A stretch of DNA of 17,426 bases, taken from assembly GCA_025357995.1 (NCBI GenBank), contig JANYLF010000014.1, forward strand, positions 1 through 17,426. Reading direction: 5' to 3'. Position 1 is the stretch's first letter; every line of letters begins with the position of its first letter. The notes under the pieces were generated by a model. It ran no database searches. It saw only the letters and a list, made by a program, of their open reading frames with translations, and was not told the DNA's origin. Source of the DNA: Acidimicrobiia bacterium. Its GTDB lineage: Bacteria; Actinomycetota; Acidimicrobiia; IMCC26256; JAENVU01. Both the position numbers and the translations under genes were made by a program. Positions 7,255-13,958 of the stretch are shown here, piece after piece.

Positions 7255-8331
7255 CTACGGCATGCCCGTCGCCATCTTGATGACGGCGACAGCTCCGGCG
7301 GCGGCGGCGCACTGGAACAGCACGGGATCGTCCTCGGCCGGCCGACCCATCGAGGTGACCTGTAACCGGTGCGTGGCGAACAGGTCGATCACATCCGGAA
7401 CGGGAACGGTGACGACTTCGTGGCGTGCCGCGACGCCGGCTTCGGCGAGCTCGGCGCGCAGTTGGTCCACGACGGCTGTACCCACCTCGGGTATCGGAAT
7501 CAGGACCCGGCTCCGTGTGCCGACGGTGAGCGCGGTGAGCGTGTGGTGAGAGACGCCCCGATGGCGATCCCGCTCGTCGGCGAACGACGCACGCAGACAC
7601 GCGATCGCATGCCCCCCCAACCCCGTAGCCGCGTCGAGGATCGTTCCCACTTCGATGCCGGTGAATCCGAGCCGAGAGTTGGTGCCGACGATTCCCGGGC
7701 CCATGACGACGATGGCGACATCGGCGTGCGCAACGTGGCGCGCCACGGCAAGTGCCGAGAAGACCGACACCGCTTCGTAGTCGCCCCCGAACGCGTGACC
7801 ACAGGTGATGGTGGCGTCGAGCAACGATCGGTTGCGGAGCTCGGCCACGAGGTCGCTGAGGGCGAGTGGCAGCGCGGCGCCGTCGGTCATGACGTACGCG
7901 ATCCTCGCGTCGGGACGCAGCGCACGGATGGTCACGGCGACCGCCGGGAGTTGACTGTGCAACCCGGCGACGACGACGGGCATCCCGTCGATCGAGGTAC
8001 GTTCGGCCAACTCCTCGTCGAGGTGTTCCTCGGCAGAACCGACATCGGTCTGCAGGCTGGTGTAGCGCGCCTTGAGAATGTGACCGGGCCCGCGCTCGAC
8101 CCACTCGTCGCGCTCGAGATTCCAGTGCACGAAATGCCAACCGCCTGTTCCGAGTCCGAGGTCGACCGCGGTGGTGTTGACGACGACGCGATCCCCTGCC
8201 GCAACCGACCCCGTCAGCTGATCGAGGACGTACGCCTTCTCGGGCCCCGCCCCGAGATCCACCTCGACCCGCTGCAACCCCGTCCGGGCACTGAGGATGG
8301 AAACCACCCGACCACTCCGGAAAGCAGGCAC
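7255..8331 (-). CDS. DUF3866 family protein
   Basis: A 358-residue protein matching, to my recognition, the uncharacterised DUF3866 family found in actinobacteria and Firmicutes. The N-terminal ~70 residues look like a beta-barrel (RSGRVVSIL, VEVDLG, AAGDRVVVNTTAVDLGLGTGG). The rest looks like an alpha/beta fold with repeated hydrophobic strands and glycine loops (GMPVVVAGLHSQLP; VAIVVMGPGIVGTNSRLGFTGIE; RGVSHHTLTAL). Conserved-looking His, Asp and Gly residues suggest an enzyme, but I know no activity. There is no signal peptide or membrane segment. It sits between pafA and pafB, 12 nt from pafB. The GTG start is 6 nt after a TAGGTT box, so it may open a separate DUF3866-pafB-pafC transcript. 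Family call is moderately sure; function unknown. Confidence 0.82.
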   Translation of the reverse strand: MPAFRSGRVVSILSARTGLQRVEVDLGAGPEKAYVLDQLTGSVAAGDRVVVNTTAVDLGLGTGGWHFVHWNLERDEWVERGPGHILKARYTSLQTDVGSAEEHLDEELAERTSIDGMPVVVAGLHSQLPAVAVTIRALRPDARIAYVMTDGAALPLALSDLVAELRNRSLLDATITCGHAFGGDYEAVSVFSALAVARHVAHADVAIVVMGPGIVGTNSRLGFTGIEVGTILDAATGLGGHAIACLRASFADERDRHRGVSHHTLTALTVGTRSRVLIPIPEVGTAVVDQLRAELAEAGVAARHEVVTVPVPDVIDLFATHRLQVTSMGRPAEDDPVLFQCAAAAGAVAVIKMATGMP

Positions 8332-8337
8332 CCCCGG

Positions 8338-8343
8338 AACCTA
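8338..8343 (-). promoter_or_regulatory. TAGGTT -10-like box, 6 nt from GTG (leaderless candidate)
   Basis: Minus-strand TAGGTT is followed by CCGGGG and then the GTG start of the DUF3866 gene. The 6-nt spacing is what a leaderless mRNA would need. It would give DUF3866-pafB-pafC a promoter independent of pafA, beyond the hairpins that follow pafA. Confidence 0.5.
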
Positions 8344-8357
8344 CAACCGCGGTCATC

Positions 8358-8388
8358 CACTCCCGAGCCGGAGCTTGCGGAGGCGAGC
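8358..8388 (+). repeat. Intergenic repeat, copy 1 of 2
   Basis: Plus-strand cactcccgagccggagcttg and the following gcggaggcgagc closely resemble a minus-strand stretch at 13959-13987 (shared CACTCCCGAGC, then GGA, GCGGA and GAGC with small gaps). Both copies are intergenic. Two copies in 17 kb suggest a dispersed repeat, but low complexity in a GC-rich genome could contribute. Confidence 0.4.
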
Positions 8389-8398
8389 AGCTCGGGAG
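8360..8398 (-). terminator. 9-bp hairpin downstream of pafA
   Basis: CTCCCGAGC (8360-8368) and GCTCGGGAG (8390-8398) are perfect inverted repeats with a 21-nt loop. The hairpin lies between the pafA stop and the DUF3866 start, after a second small hairpin at 8438-8449. No T-tract follows, so an intrinsic terminator is only a possibility; it may be an mRNA-stabilising or attenuating structure. Confidence 0.4.
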
Positions 8399-8437
8399 GC
8401 GTCCCGATCCAATCCGACCAGAGCGAAAGTCCACGCC

Positions 8438-8449
8438 CGGCCGAAGCCG
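8438..8449 (-). terminator. UUCG-capped hairpin 20 nt after the pafA stop
   Basis: On the minus strand the transcript reads CGGC-UUCG-GCCG, a 4-bp stem with a C(UUCG)G tetraloop, which is unusually stable for its size. It lies just past the pafA stop at 8469 and may protect or end the pafA mRNA. There is no U-run. Confidence 0.35.
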
Positions 8450-8468
8450 TACGAGCAGAAATGACGAG

Positions 8469-9827
8469 TCATAGAGACGCGATCAAGCGCTCGACGCGGT
8501 CGTCTTGGGACTTGAAGGGGTCCTTGCACAAGACCGTCCGTTGGGCCTGGTCGTTGAGCTTCAGGTGCACCCAGTCGACGGTGTAGTCGCGCTTGCGTTC
8601 CTTGGCCCGCTTGATGAACGCGCCGCGCAACTTGGCCCGAGTGGTGTCGGGCGGCTCGTCCATGGCGATCTGGATCTCCTCATCGGTGACCATGCGATCG
8701 ACCTGGCCGCGGCGTTCGAGGAGGTAGTAGAGCGAACGTGATCGGGTGACGTCGTGGTACGCGAGATCGAGGAGCGCCACTCGCGGATGCGTCAACGGCA
8801 ACGAGTGCTTGTCGCGGTAGGCCTCGATGAGTTGGTGTTTGATCACCCAGTCGACCTCACGCGTGAGCTTGAGGGGATCGGCTTCGAGGTGGGTCATGAC
8901 GTGTTCCCACATTTCGAGTGCGCGCTGTTCGAGCGGGCTGAGGGTGCGACGCTTCGCGAATCGCAACGCGCGGTTCAGGTACTCGGCTTGGATCTCTACG
9001 GCTGAGAGCTCGCGTCCGTTGGCGAGGCGGACTCGCCTCCGACACGTGATGTCGTGGCTGATCTCACGAATCGCGCGGATGGGGTTCTCCAACGAAAGGT
9101 CACGCCACGGTCCGGAGTCCTCTTCGAGCATTCGGAGCATCAGGGACATGGTTCCGACCTTCAGGAACGTCGTGTACTCGCTCATGTTGGAGTCGCCGAC
9201 GATCACGTGCAACCGCCGGAACCGTTCCGCATCCGCGTGCGGTTCGTCGCGCGTGTTGATGATCGGCCGCGACCGGGTGGTGGCGCTGGACACGCCCTCC
9301 CAAATGTGTTCGGCACGCTGAGCGATGCAGTACATCGCACCCCGTGCCGTTTGCAGCACCTTCCCGGCACCGGCGTAGACCTGGCGCGACACAAGGAACG
9401 GGATCAGCACGTCGGTGAACTGTGCGAAGTCGCCATCGCGCTCCACGAGATAGTTTTCGTGACAGCCGTAGGAGTTCCCCGCCGAGTCGGTGTTGTTCTT
9501 GAAGAGGTACACCTCGCCGCGGATGCCCTCTTCGCGCAATCGAGCTTCGGCCGACTGCACGAGACTCTCGAGAATTCGCTCCCCCGCCTTGTCGTGTACG
9601 ACGAGGTCGTAGACCGAATCACACTCGGGCGTGGCGTATTCGGGGTGACTCCCGACGTCGAGGTAGAGCCGAGCACCGTTCTCGAGAAAGACATTGCTCG
9701 AACGACCCCACGAGACCACGCGCCGGAAGAGATAGCGCGCGACTTCGTCCGGGCTGAGTCGACGTTGGCCGCGCAGAGTGCACGTGACGCCGTATTCGTT
9801 CTCGAGACCGAAAATGCGCCGGTCCAT
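8469..9827 (-). CDS. pafA: Pup-protein ligase PafA
   Basis: Carboxylate-amine ligase related to glutamine synthetase. It uses ATP to phosphorylate the C-terminal Glu of Pup and attaches it to substrate lysines, marking proteins for the proteasome. The 452-residue length is typical of mycobacterial PafA. Family marks are GLENEYG near the N-terminus (metal/ATP glutamates E9 and E11), LYLDVGSHPEYATPEC with the catalytic Asp at residue 57, FKNNTDSAGNSYGCHENYL, INTRDEPHADAERFRRLHVI, and the C-terminal domain from about residue 380. It lacks the extra loop that Dop has after the first strands, which separates it from the dop gene in this window. It is divergent from the dinB-like gene with 105 nt between. 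A TAGCCT box 33 nt upstream is a possible -10. Confidence 0.97.
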   Translation of the reverse strand: MDRRIFGLENEYGVTCTLRGQRRLSPDEVARYLFRRVVSWGRSSNVFLENGARLYLDVGSHPEYATPECDSVYDLVVHDKAGERILESLVQSAEARLREEGIRGEVYLFKNNTDSAGNSYGCHENYLVERDGDFAQFTDVLIPFLVSRQVYAGAGKVLQTARGAMYCIAQRAEHIWEGVSSATTRSRPIINTRDEPHADAERFRRLHVIVGDSNMSEYTTFLKVGTMSLMLRMLEEDSGPWRDLSLENPIRAIREISHDITCRRRVRLANGRELSAVEIQAEYLNRALRFAKRRTLSPLEQRALEMWEHVMTHLEADPLKLTREVDWVIKHQLIEAYRDKHSLPLTHPRVALLDLAYHDVTRSRSLYYLLERRGQVDRMVTDEEIQIAMDEPPDTTRAKLRGAFIKRAKERKRDYTVDWVHLKLNDQAQRTVLCKDPFKSQDDRVERLIASL

Positions 9828-9860
9828 TACGCGCTCGGACGGTTGAGCCGCATCATGAGC

Positions 9861-9866
9861 AGGCTA
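9861..9866 (-). promoter_or_regulatory. Candidate pafA -10 box (TAGCCT)
   Basis: Minus-strand TAGCCT lies 33 nt upstream of the pafA ATG, in the 105-nt divergent region shared with the dinB-like gene. No clear -35 was found. The same hexamer occurs upstream of dop. Confidence 0.3.
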
Positions 9867-9884
9867 TCGGCGCCTCACGAACAA

Positions 9885-9896
9885 CTCTGACCAGAG
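9885..9896. promoter_or_regulatory. Short palindrome in the pafA/dinB divergent region
   Basis: CTCTG-ac-CAGAG is a 5-2-5 inverted repeat midway between the two divergent start codons, a plausible but short operator. A 12-nt palindrome of this size can occur by chance. Confidence 0.25.
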
Positions 9897-9932
9897 ATTC
9901 ACGAAACGCTCACGAGCTGGCAGGATGTGACC

Positions 9933-10445
9933 ATGGCGGCATGTGGGGTCTGCGGTATCGACGAAGATCAACTCTCGGTGCGTGACGCGCTCGACGCACT
10001 TCGTACGTTCCCCGGTCGGTTCCGACGTTCGGTCGACGGGCTCACCGACGCTCAGCTCAGGATGCGACCGACACCGGACGTGTGGTCGGTGCTCGAGTAT
10101 CTCGTCCACACGCGAGAAGTGCTCGACCTCATCGGGATGGGTCTCCCGCTGGTGCTGGAGCAACCGGGGATCGCATTTCCGGTGATCGACGTGGACGAAT
10201 CGGCGGCGACTCGTCCCGACTGGGTCATGGACCGAGACCTCGCCCTCAGCGGCATCGATCACGCGGTCGCGATGCTCCTGGCCACGGCCGACGGCGTCAC
10301 CGACGAGGCGTGGACACGGCCGTTCACGATCGGTACCGAGGCACACGATGCGAAGTGGAACGTGAGCCACGCCGCTCATGAAGGCGCGCATCACCTTCGC
10401 GATATCGAACGGGTGCGCGCGCTCGTCACTCGCTCCGACGATTGA
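9933..10445 (+). CDS. DinB-like (DinB/YfiT superfamily) metal-binding protein
   Basis: A 170-residue four-helix-bundle protein of the DinB/YfiT type; these bind a divalent metal through three His, and many are thiol-dependent transferases or of unknown role. The triad is visible as H59 (LVHTREVLD) and H149/H153 (HAAHEGAHHLRDIERV). PDVWSVLEYLVH matches the W-s-xx-E-hxxH helix-2 pattern. The N-terminus MAACGVCGIDED holds a CxxC that might bind zinc. I use the ATG at 9933 rather than the overlapping GTG at 9927 because AGGA is 7 nt before the ATG and too close to the GTG. It is inserted between the prcA and pafA blocks on the opposite strand, and its stop directly abuts the prcA stop. This is not DNA polymerase IV despite the family name. 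Confidence 0.85.
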   Translation: MAACGVCGIDEDQLSVRDALDALRTFPGRFRRSVDGLTDAQLRMRPTPDVWSVLEYLVHTREVLDLIGMGLPLVLEQPGIAFPVIDVDESAATRPDWVMDRDLALSGIDHAVAMLLATADGVTDEAWTRPFTIGTEAHDAKWNVSHAAHEGAHHLRDIERVRALVTRSDD

Positions 10446-11126
10446 CTAGCCCAAGAGTGCGTCGAGCTCGTCGCCCTTGATGCGACGGAACGCTCGGCTC
10501 GGATGGGCGCGGTCGAGCAACGCGACCTCGAGCTGACCGGCCGACAGATTCTCGCCGTCGTTGGCCAATGAGCGAGCTCCGAGTTTGACCGCATCTGCGA
10601 GCGAGATGTCCTTGGTGAAGGCAGCGCCGACGGTCTCGGCGATCCTCTCGGCCTCGCCGCCGAGGACCATGAAGCCCTCTTCGTCCATCACGGTGCCGTC
10701 GTACAGAATGTGGAAGAGCTGGTTCGGTTCGTCGGGAGTTGCGCCGACCTGCGCGACGAGGATCTCCACCTCGTACGGCTTCATCTCGTGGGTGAAGACC
10801 TGCCCGAGAGTCTGCGCGTACGCGTTCGCGAGCGAACTCGCGCTGACGTCCTCGGGCGAGTACTGATATCCCTTGAGATCCGCCAGGCGCACCCCGCCGA
10901 TCTTCAGACTCTGGAACTCGTTGTACTTGCCCACGCCCGCGAACGCGATGCGGTCGTAGATCTCACTGATCTTGTAGAGCGTGCGGCTCGGATTCTCGGC
11001 CACGATGACGACACCCGCGTCGCACTCCAACGCGACCAGGCTGCGACCTCGGGCGATGCCCTTGCGCGCGTAGTCGGCCCGGTCCTTCATCATCTGTTCT
11101 GGAGACACGTAGAACGGCATGTTCAT
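10446..11126 (-). CDS. prcA: 20S proteasome alpha subunit PrcA
   Basis: Forms the outer gating rings of the actinobacterial 20S proteasome and docks the ring ATPase. The 226-residue product starts MNMPFYVSPEQMMKDRADYA, the gating N-terminus. ARKGIARGRSLVALE, AENPSRTLYKISEIYDRIAFAGVGKYNEF and YAQTLGQVFTHEMKPYEVEI then match mycobacterial PrcA closely. The end (AHPSRAFRRIKGDELDALLG) stops shortly after the last helix. It lacks the longer C-terminal extension of M. tuberculosis PrcA that ends in GESSG and carries an HbYX-type docking role elsewhere. The ATG overlaps the prcB stop by 4 nt, which couples alpha and beta synthesis. It is convergent with the dinB-like gene with zero spacing. No terminator is visible between them. 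Confidence 0.97.
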   Translation of the reverse strand: MNMPFYVSPEQMMKDRADYARKGIARGRSLVALECDAGVVIVAENPSRTLYKISEIYDRIAFAGVGKYNEFQSLKIGGVRLADLKGYQYSPEDVSASSLANAYAQTLGQVFTHEMKPYEVEILVAQVGATPDEPNQLFHILYDGTVMDEEGFMVLGGEAERIAETVGAAFTKDISLADAVKLGARSLANDGENLSAGQLEVALLDRAHPSRAFRRIKGDELDALLG

Positions 11127-11962
11127 GAGTTGGCCCCGTTCCCGTGGCTCTCGGCGCCGCCGCGTTCTGCGCCTCCGAGGAGTTCCTGCGAACGGGCGGC
11201 GACGTCGTCGTCGTCGAGCAGGCGGAACCCGTCGGTGTCGATGATGGCCACCATCGGGTAGATGCCGCGTACGAGGTCCGGGCCGCCCGTGGCGGCGTCT
11301 TCGTCGGCGGCCGCGAACAACGACCGGATCGCGAGGGCGACGCCATCGTCGGAACTCAGGCCTTCGTGCCAACCGGACTTGATCCAGTTGCGGGCGTGGA
11401 CGCCGCCGGACCCGTTCGTCTGATAGTCGGCCTCCTCGTACTTGCCGCCGGTCGCATCGTACGAGAACACGCGCCCGCGCTGGCGACGATGGTCGAAGCC
11501 CGCGAACAGGGGGATCACGACGAAGCCCTGCATCGCAGCCGGCAAGTTGGCGCGCACCATCTGCGCGAGTTGGTTGGCCTTGCCTTCGAGGCTGAGCTGT
11601 TCGCCTTCCACCTTTTCGTAGTGGCGGAGCTGTACCTGGAAGAGGCGCACCATCTCGACGGCCGGTCCCGCGGCGCCCGCGATCGCAACGCCCGAATGTT
11701 CGTCGGCGGCGAAGACTTTCTCGATGCGACGGTTCGCGATCGAATGACCTGCGGTCGCGCGGCGGTCACCGGCCATGACGACACCGTCGACGGAACGAAT
11801 CGCGACGACGGTCGTGGCGTGGGTGATCTCGAACGTGTCCGGTCGACGCTCACCGAGTGGTGCGGCAAGCGCGTCGGGCGCCAGGTGGCGGAGCAGTTCG
11901 ACGAACGAAGGTCCGGGGTCGTGTCCGGCCGCGAAGAACGGCAGAATCGCAGGCTCAGTCAT
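11123..11962 (-). CDS. prcB: 20S proteasome beta subunit PrcB (N-terminal Thr hydrolase precursor)
   Basis: Catalytic subunit of the 20S core. It is made as a precursor whose propeptide is removed autocatalytically to expose Thr1. In the 279-residue chain the cut is predicted between A49 and T50, in FEITHA-TTVVAIRS. Numbered from that Thr, all three active-site residues are present: T1, D17 (VMAGDRR) and K33 (RRIEKVF). GDRRATAGHSIANRRIEKV and ATGGPDLVRGIYPMVAIID match mycobacterial PrcB. A 49-residue propeptide is in the usual range. The ATG lies 24 nt after a small basic gene and 9 nt after a TAGGCT hexamer. No Shine-Dalgarno is apparent. The C-terminus ends in a Gly/Asn/Ser-rich, charged tail. 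Confidence 0.97.
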   Translation of the reverse strand: MTEPAILPFFAAGHDPGPSFVELLRHLAPDALAAPLGERRPDTFEITHATTVVAIRSVDGVVMAGDRRATAGHSIANRRIEKVFAADEHSGVAIAGAAGPAVEMVRLFQVQLRHYEKVEGEQLSLEGKANQLAQMVRANLPAAMQGFVVIPLFAGFDHRRQRGRVFSYDATGGKYEEADYQTNGSGGVHARNWIKSGWHEGLSSDDGVALAIRSLFAAADEDAATGGPDLVRGIYPMVAIIDTDGFRLLDDDDVAARSQELLGGAERGGAESHGNGANS

Positions 11963-11971
11963 CGGCGGGCG

Positions 11972-11977
11972 AGCCTA
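11972..11977 (-). promoter_or_regulatory. TAGGCT box 9 nt before prcB
   Basis: Minus-strand TAGGCT (TANNNT) is 9 nt from the prcB ATG, so transcription would start 2-3 nt before the start codon. It could supply prcB-prcA with extra transcripts independent of dop-pup. The identical hexamer precedes the ceramidase-like gene. Confidence 0.4.
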
Positions 11978-11986
11978 CACAGGGGT

Positions 11987-12166
11987 TCACCAGATTCGGT
12001 GGAACCGTTGCCAGCGTGCGATGCGCCGCTGCACGCGGCGCATCGATCGTTCTTCCTCGTTGGCCGCGAGGATGTTGTCCGGTACCCGTGACGCGGCGAG
12101 TCGTGTGCCACGCGCGAGCGTCTTGGAGACGGCGCGAGCTTCTCGTCGGGGTGATTTGGAACTCAC
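11987..12166 (-). CDS. Small very basic protein between pup and prcB (59 aa)
   Basis: A GTG-initiated frame of 59 residues fills the otherwise 223-nt gap between pup and prcB, 19 nt after the pup stop and 24 nt before the prcB ATG. The product begins MSSKSPRREARAVSKTLARG, is dominated by Arg and Lys, and ends RRVQRRIARWQRFHRIW, a possible amphipathic helix with Trp, Phe and His. I recognise no family. G/C at third codon positions is about 69 percent by my count, modest for this genome, so coding potential is suggestive rather than decisive. No clear ribosome site precedes it. Its neat fit in the operon is the main support. It could be a proteasome-associated adaptor or inhibitor, a nucleic-acid binder, or a chance frame. 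Confidence 0.45.
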   Translation of the reverse strand: MSSKSPRREARAVSKTLARGTRLAASRVPDNILAANEEERSMRRVQRRIARWQRFHRIW

Positions 12167-12185
12167 GGAGCGGCGCCGGGGGCGC

Positions 12186-12380
12186 TCACTCCCCGCCCTT
12201 CTGGACGTACGAGCGCACGAACTCTTCGGCGTTGGCCTCGAGCACGCTGTCGATCTCGTCGAGGAGGTCGTCGAGTTCTTCCTTGAGCGCCTCGCCCTGG
12301 CGCGCGGGCGCGCCGGCTTCCTCGTCGACGTCTTCTCGCTCTTTGGGTGCGGGTTTCTTCTTTTGCTCTCGTTCTGGCAT
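12186..12380 (-). CDS. pup: Prokaryotic ubiquitin-like protein Pup
   Basis: Pup is the 64-residue, largely disordered tag that PafA couples to lysines and that the ATPase threads into the proteasome. The sequence is Lys/Glu-rich at the start, then a helical segment about 28-52 (ALKEELDDLLDEIDSVLEAN) that forms a coiled coil with the ATPase. It ends in EEFVRSYVQKGGE. The last residue is Glu, not Gln, so the product is already the form PafA can use and no deamidation by Dop is required. The ATG at 12380 is chosen because GGGAGGA lies about 5 nt upstream. The gene is 14 nt after dop and 19 nt before the small basic gene, within one operon. Confidence 0.97.
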   Translation of the reverse strand: MPEREQKKKPAPKEREDVDEEAGAPARQGEALKEELDDLLDEIDSVLEANAEEFVRSYVQKGGE

Positions 12381-12383
12381 GCG

Positions 12384-12391
12384 TCCTCCCG
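12384..12391 (-). promoter_or_regulatory. Strong Shine-Dalgarno of pup
   Basis: Minus-strand CGGGAGGACGC precedes the pup ATG. GGGAGGA is near-perfect and well spaced, the strongest ribosome site in this operon. This fits the need for many Pup molecules per ligase or Dop, and it lies next to the dop stop codon (12395-12397). Confidence 0.6.
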
Positions 12392-12394
12392 TGC

Positions 12395-13879
12395 CTACGA
12401 CCCGAGCTGGTCCACCAGCTGTGCCGGTGTCGTGCACTGCGCAAACAACGCCTCGACGTGGACGCGGCTTCCCTTGAGCGGTTCCATCATCGGAATCCGC
12501 CGTAAAGGGTCCGAGCCGACATCGAGTATCAAACTGTCCCAGTTCGCGGCAACCACCGAATCCGGCCACCGCGCCAGGCACTGGCCTCGGAAGTATGCCC
12601 GCGTCGAGTCCGGCGGTTCGGTCATCGCCCCGGTGACGGCCGTCTCGTCGACCAGCCGCTCGACCTTGCCCGCCCGCACCAGGCGTTCGTAGAGGGACCG
12701 GTCAGGGCGCACGTCGTGGTACTGGAGATCCAGGAGGGCAAGCTTCGGGTCGTCCCAGCTGAGGCCGTCGCGCTCGCGGTACGCGTCCAGCAGGGCAAGC
12801 TTGGTCACCCAATCGAGCTGACCGTTGAGGGTCATCGGATCGCGTTCGAGGGCGGTGAGCGCGAGTTCCCAGCGCTTGAGCACCTCGTGGCCGACATCGC
12901 CGCCACAGAGTTCGAGCCCGGTCTCGTCGGCGTACTTTTGTGCGAGGCGGAGGAACTCCCACTGCAGTTCCAATGCGGTGCACGAGCCGCCGTCGTTGAG
13001 TTCGATCGTGGCGTGCAGAGTGGGATCGTGCGACACGGTGCGCACTGCGTGGACGGGACCGATGATCGAGAGGTCCTTGTCGAAGAAATCGTCCTCGATC
13101 ATGCCGAGCACGATGGCCATCGTACCGACCTTGAGGAACGTCGCGACCTCGCACAGGTTGGCGTCGCCCGCGATCACATGGAGCCGCCGGTACTTCTGGG
13201 GGTCGGCGTGCGGTTCGTCGCGGGTATTCACCAACGGGCGCTTGAGCGTCGTTTCGAGTCCGACCTCTTCTTCGAAGAAATCGGCGCGGCTCGAGAGCTG
13301 GAAGTCGACGGGATTCGCACCGTTCTCGGTTCCGACCTTCCCGGCGCCCGTGAACACCTGGCGCGAGACGAACCACGGCAGCAGATTGCGAACGAGCGAG
13401 CCGAAAGGAGTTTGACGGTCGACGAGATAGTTCTCGTGCGTCCCGTACGAGTTGCCCTTGCCATCGGAGTTGTTCTTGTAGACGACGATCTCTTGGCCCG
13501 GGTCGAGCAACCGTTCCGAAGCCCGCATCGACCGAGCGAGGATCCGCTCCCCTGCTTTGTCGGCCAGCACCAGTTCGAGCGCGTCGGAACACTCGGGCGT
13601 GGAGTACTCGGGATGCGCGTGGTCCACGTAGTAGCGCGCCCCGTTGGTGAGCACAGTGTTCACGAGATGGGTTTCCACCGCGGGAGCCTGGCTACCGTCG
13701 CGACCGAAGCCGCGCGCGTCCTTGCCCGGTGATTCGTCGTCGAAGTCCCAGCCGATGCGACGGTGTTCGACGTACGCGTTGATCAGTAGCGAGGACGCCA
13801 ACACCGGGTTGGAATCGGGCGCGTTGCGCAACACCACGCCGTATTCCGTCTCGATGCCGCAGACCTTGGGAACCGCCAC
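12395..13879 (-). CDS. dop: Depupylase / Pup deamidase Dop
   Basis: Paralogue of PafA that removes Pup from substrates by hydrolysing the isopeptide bond and, in species with Gln-ended Pup, deamidates Pup. The 494-residue chain starts MAVPKVCGIETEYGVVLRNA with metal-binding E10 and E12. It has the Dop-specific loop (WDFDDESPGKDARGF, about 44-58), then ARYYVDHAHPEYSTPEC with catalytic D86, YKNNSDGKGNSYGTHENYL, VSRQVFTGAGKVGTE and RPLVNTRDEPHADPQKYRRLHVI. The C-terminal part (TRAYFRGQCLARWPD; RIPMMEPLKGSRVHVEALF) matches mycobacterial Dop. The start is GTG with a TAGCCT box 6 nt upstream, so probably leaderless. It is the first gene of the proteasome operon here; in mycobacteria an mpa gene usually precedes it. 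Confidence 0.97.
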   Translation of the reverse strand: MAVPKVCGIETEYGVVLRNAPDSNPVLASSLLINAYVEHRRIGWDFDDESPGKDARGFGRDGSQAPAVETHLVNTVLTNGARYYVDHAHPEYSTPECSDALELVLADKAGERILARSMRASERLLDPGQEIVVYKNNSDGKGNSYGTHENYLVDRQTPFGSLVRNLLPWFVSRQVFTGAGKVGTENGANPVDFQLSSRADFFEEEVGLETTLKRPLVNTRDEPHADPQKYRRLHVIAGDANLCEVATFLKVGTMAIVLGMIEDDFFDKDLSIIGPVHAVRTVSHDPTLHATIELNDGGSCTALELQWEFLRLAQKYADETGLELCGGDVGHEVLKRWELALTALERDPMTLNGQLDWVTKLALLDAYRERDGLSWDDPKLALLDLQYHDVRPDRSLYERLVRAGKVERLVDETAVTGAMTEPPDSTRAYFRGQCLARWPDSVVAANWDSLILDVGSDPLRRIPMMEPLKGSRVHVEALFAQCTTPAQLVDQLGS

Positions 13880-13885
13880 CCGCGC

Positions 13886-13891
13886 AGGCTA
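13886..13891 (-). promoter_or_regulatory. TAGCCT -10-like box, 6 nt from GTG of dop (leaderless candidate)
   Basis: Minus-strand TAGCCT is followed by GCGCGG and then the GTG of dop. The spacing puts the transcription start at the start codon. This would be the main promoter of dop-pup-orf-prcB-prcA. A -35 is not evident (gcgaac 17 nt upstream is a weak match). Confidence 0.5.
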
Positions 13892-13958
13892 GCGCCGCCT
13901 GATGGCTCGTTCGCTCGTGCTCCGTCAGTGATGCGCGAGTGAGGCTCGCTGCCTCGCG

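Noticed and set aside
6878..8434. 518-codon minus-strand frame overlapping pafB and DUF3866
   Set aside because: It is an out-of-frame reading of the same strand, Arg/Gly-rich, while the DUF3866 and pafB frames carry recognisable blocks.
8461..8472. Palindrome ATGAC-ga-GTCAT at the pafA stop
   Set aside because: It is short and includes the stop codon; a 5-bp palindrome is expected by chance and no regulatory context supports it.
9827..9933. RecA-NDp-type (PafBC-dependent) promoter box
   Set aside because: I looked by eye for TTGTC[A/G]GTG on both strands here and elsewhere and found no acceptable match; a computed scan would be more reliable.
11987..12185. Terminator or attenuator between pup and prcB
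   Set aside because: GCGCCGC and CATCG runs pair poorly and there is no U-tract; the reading frame explains the gap better.
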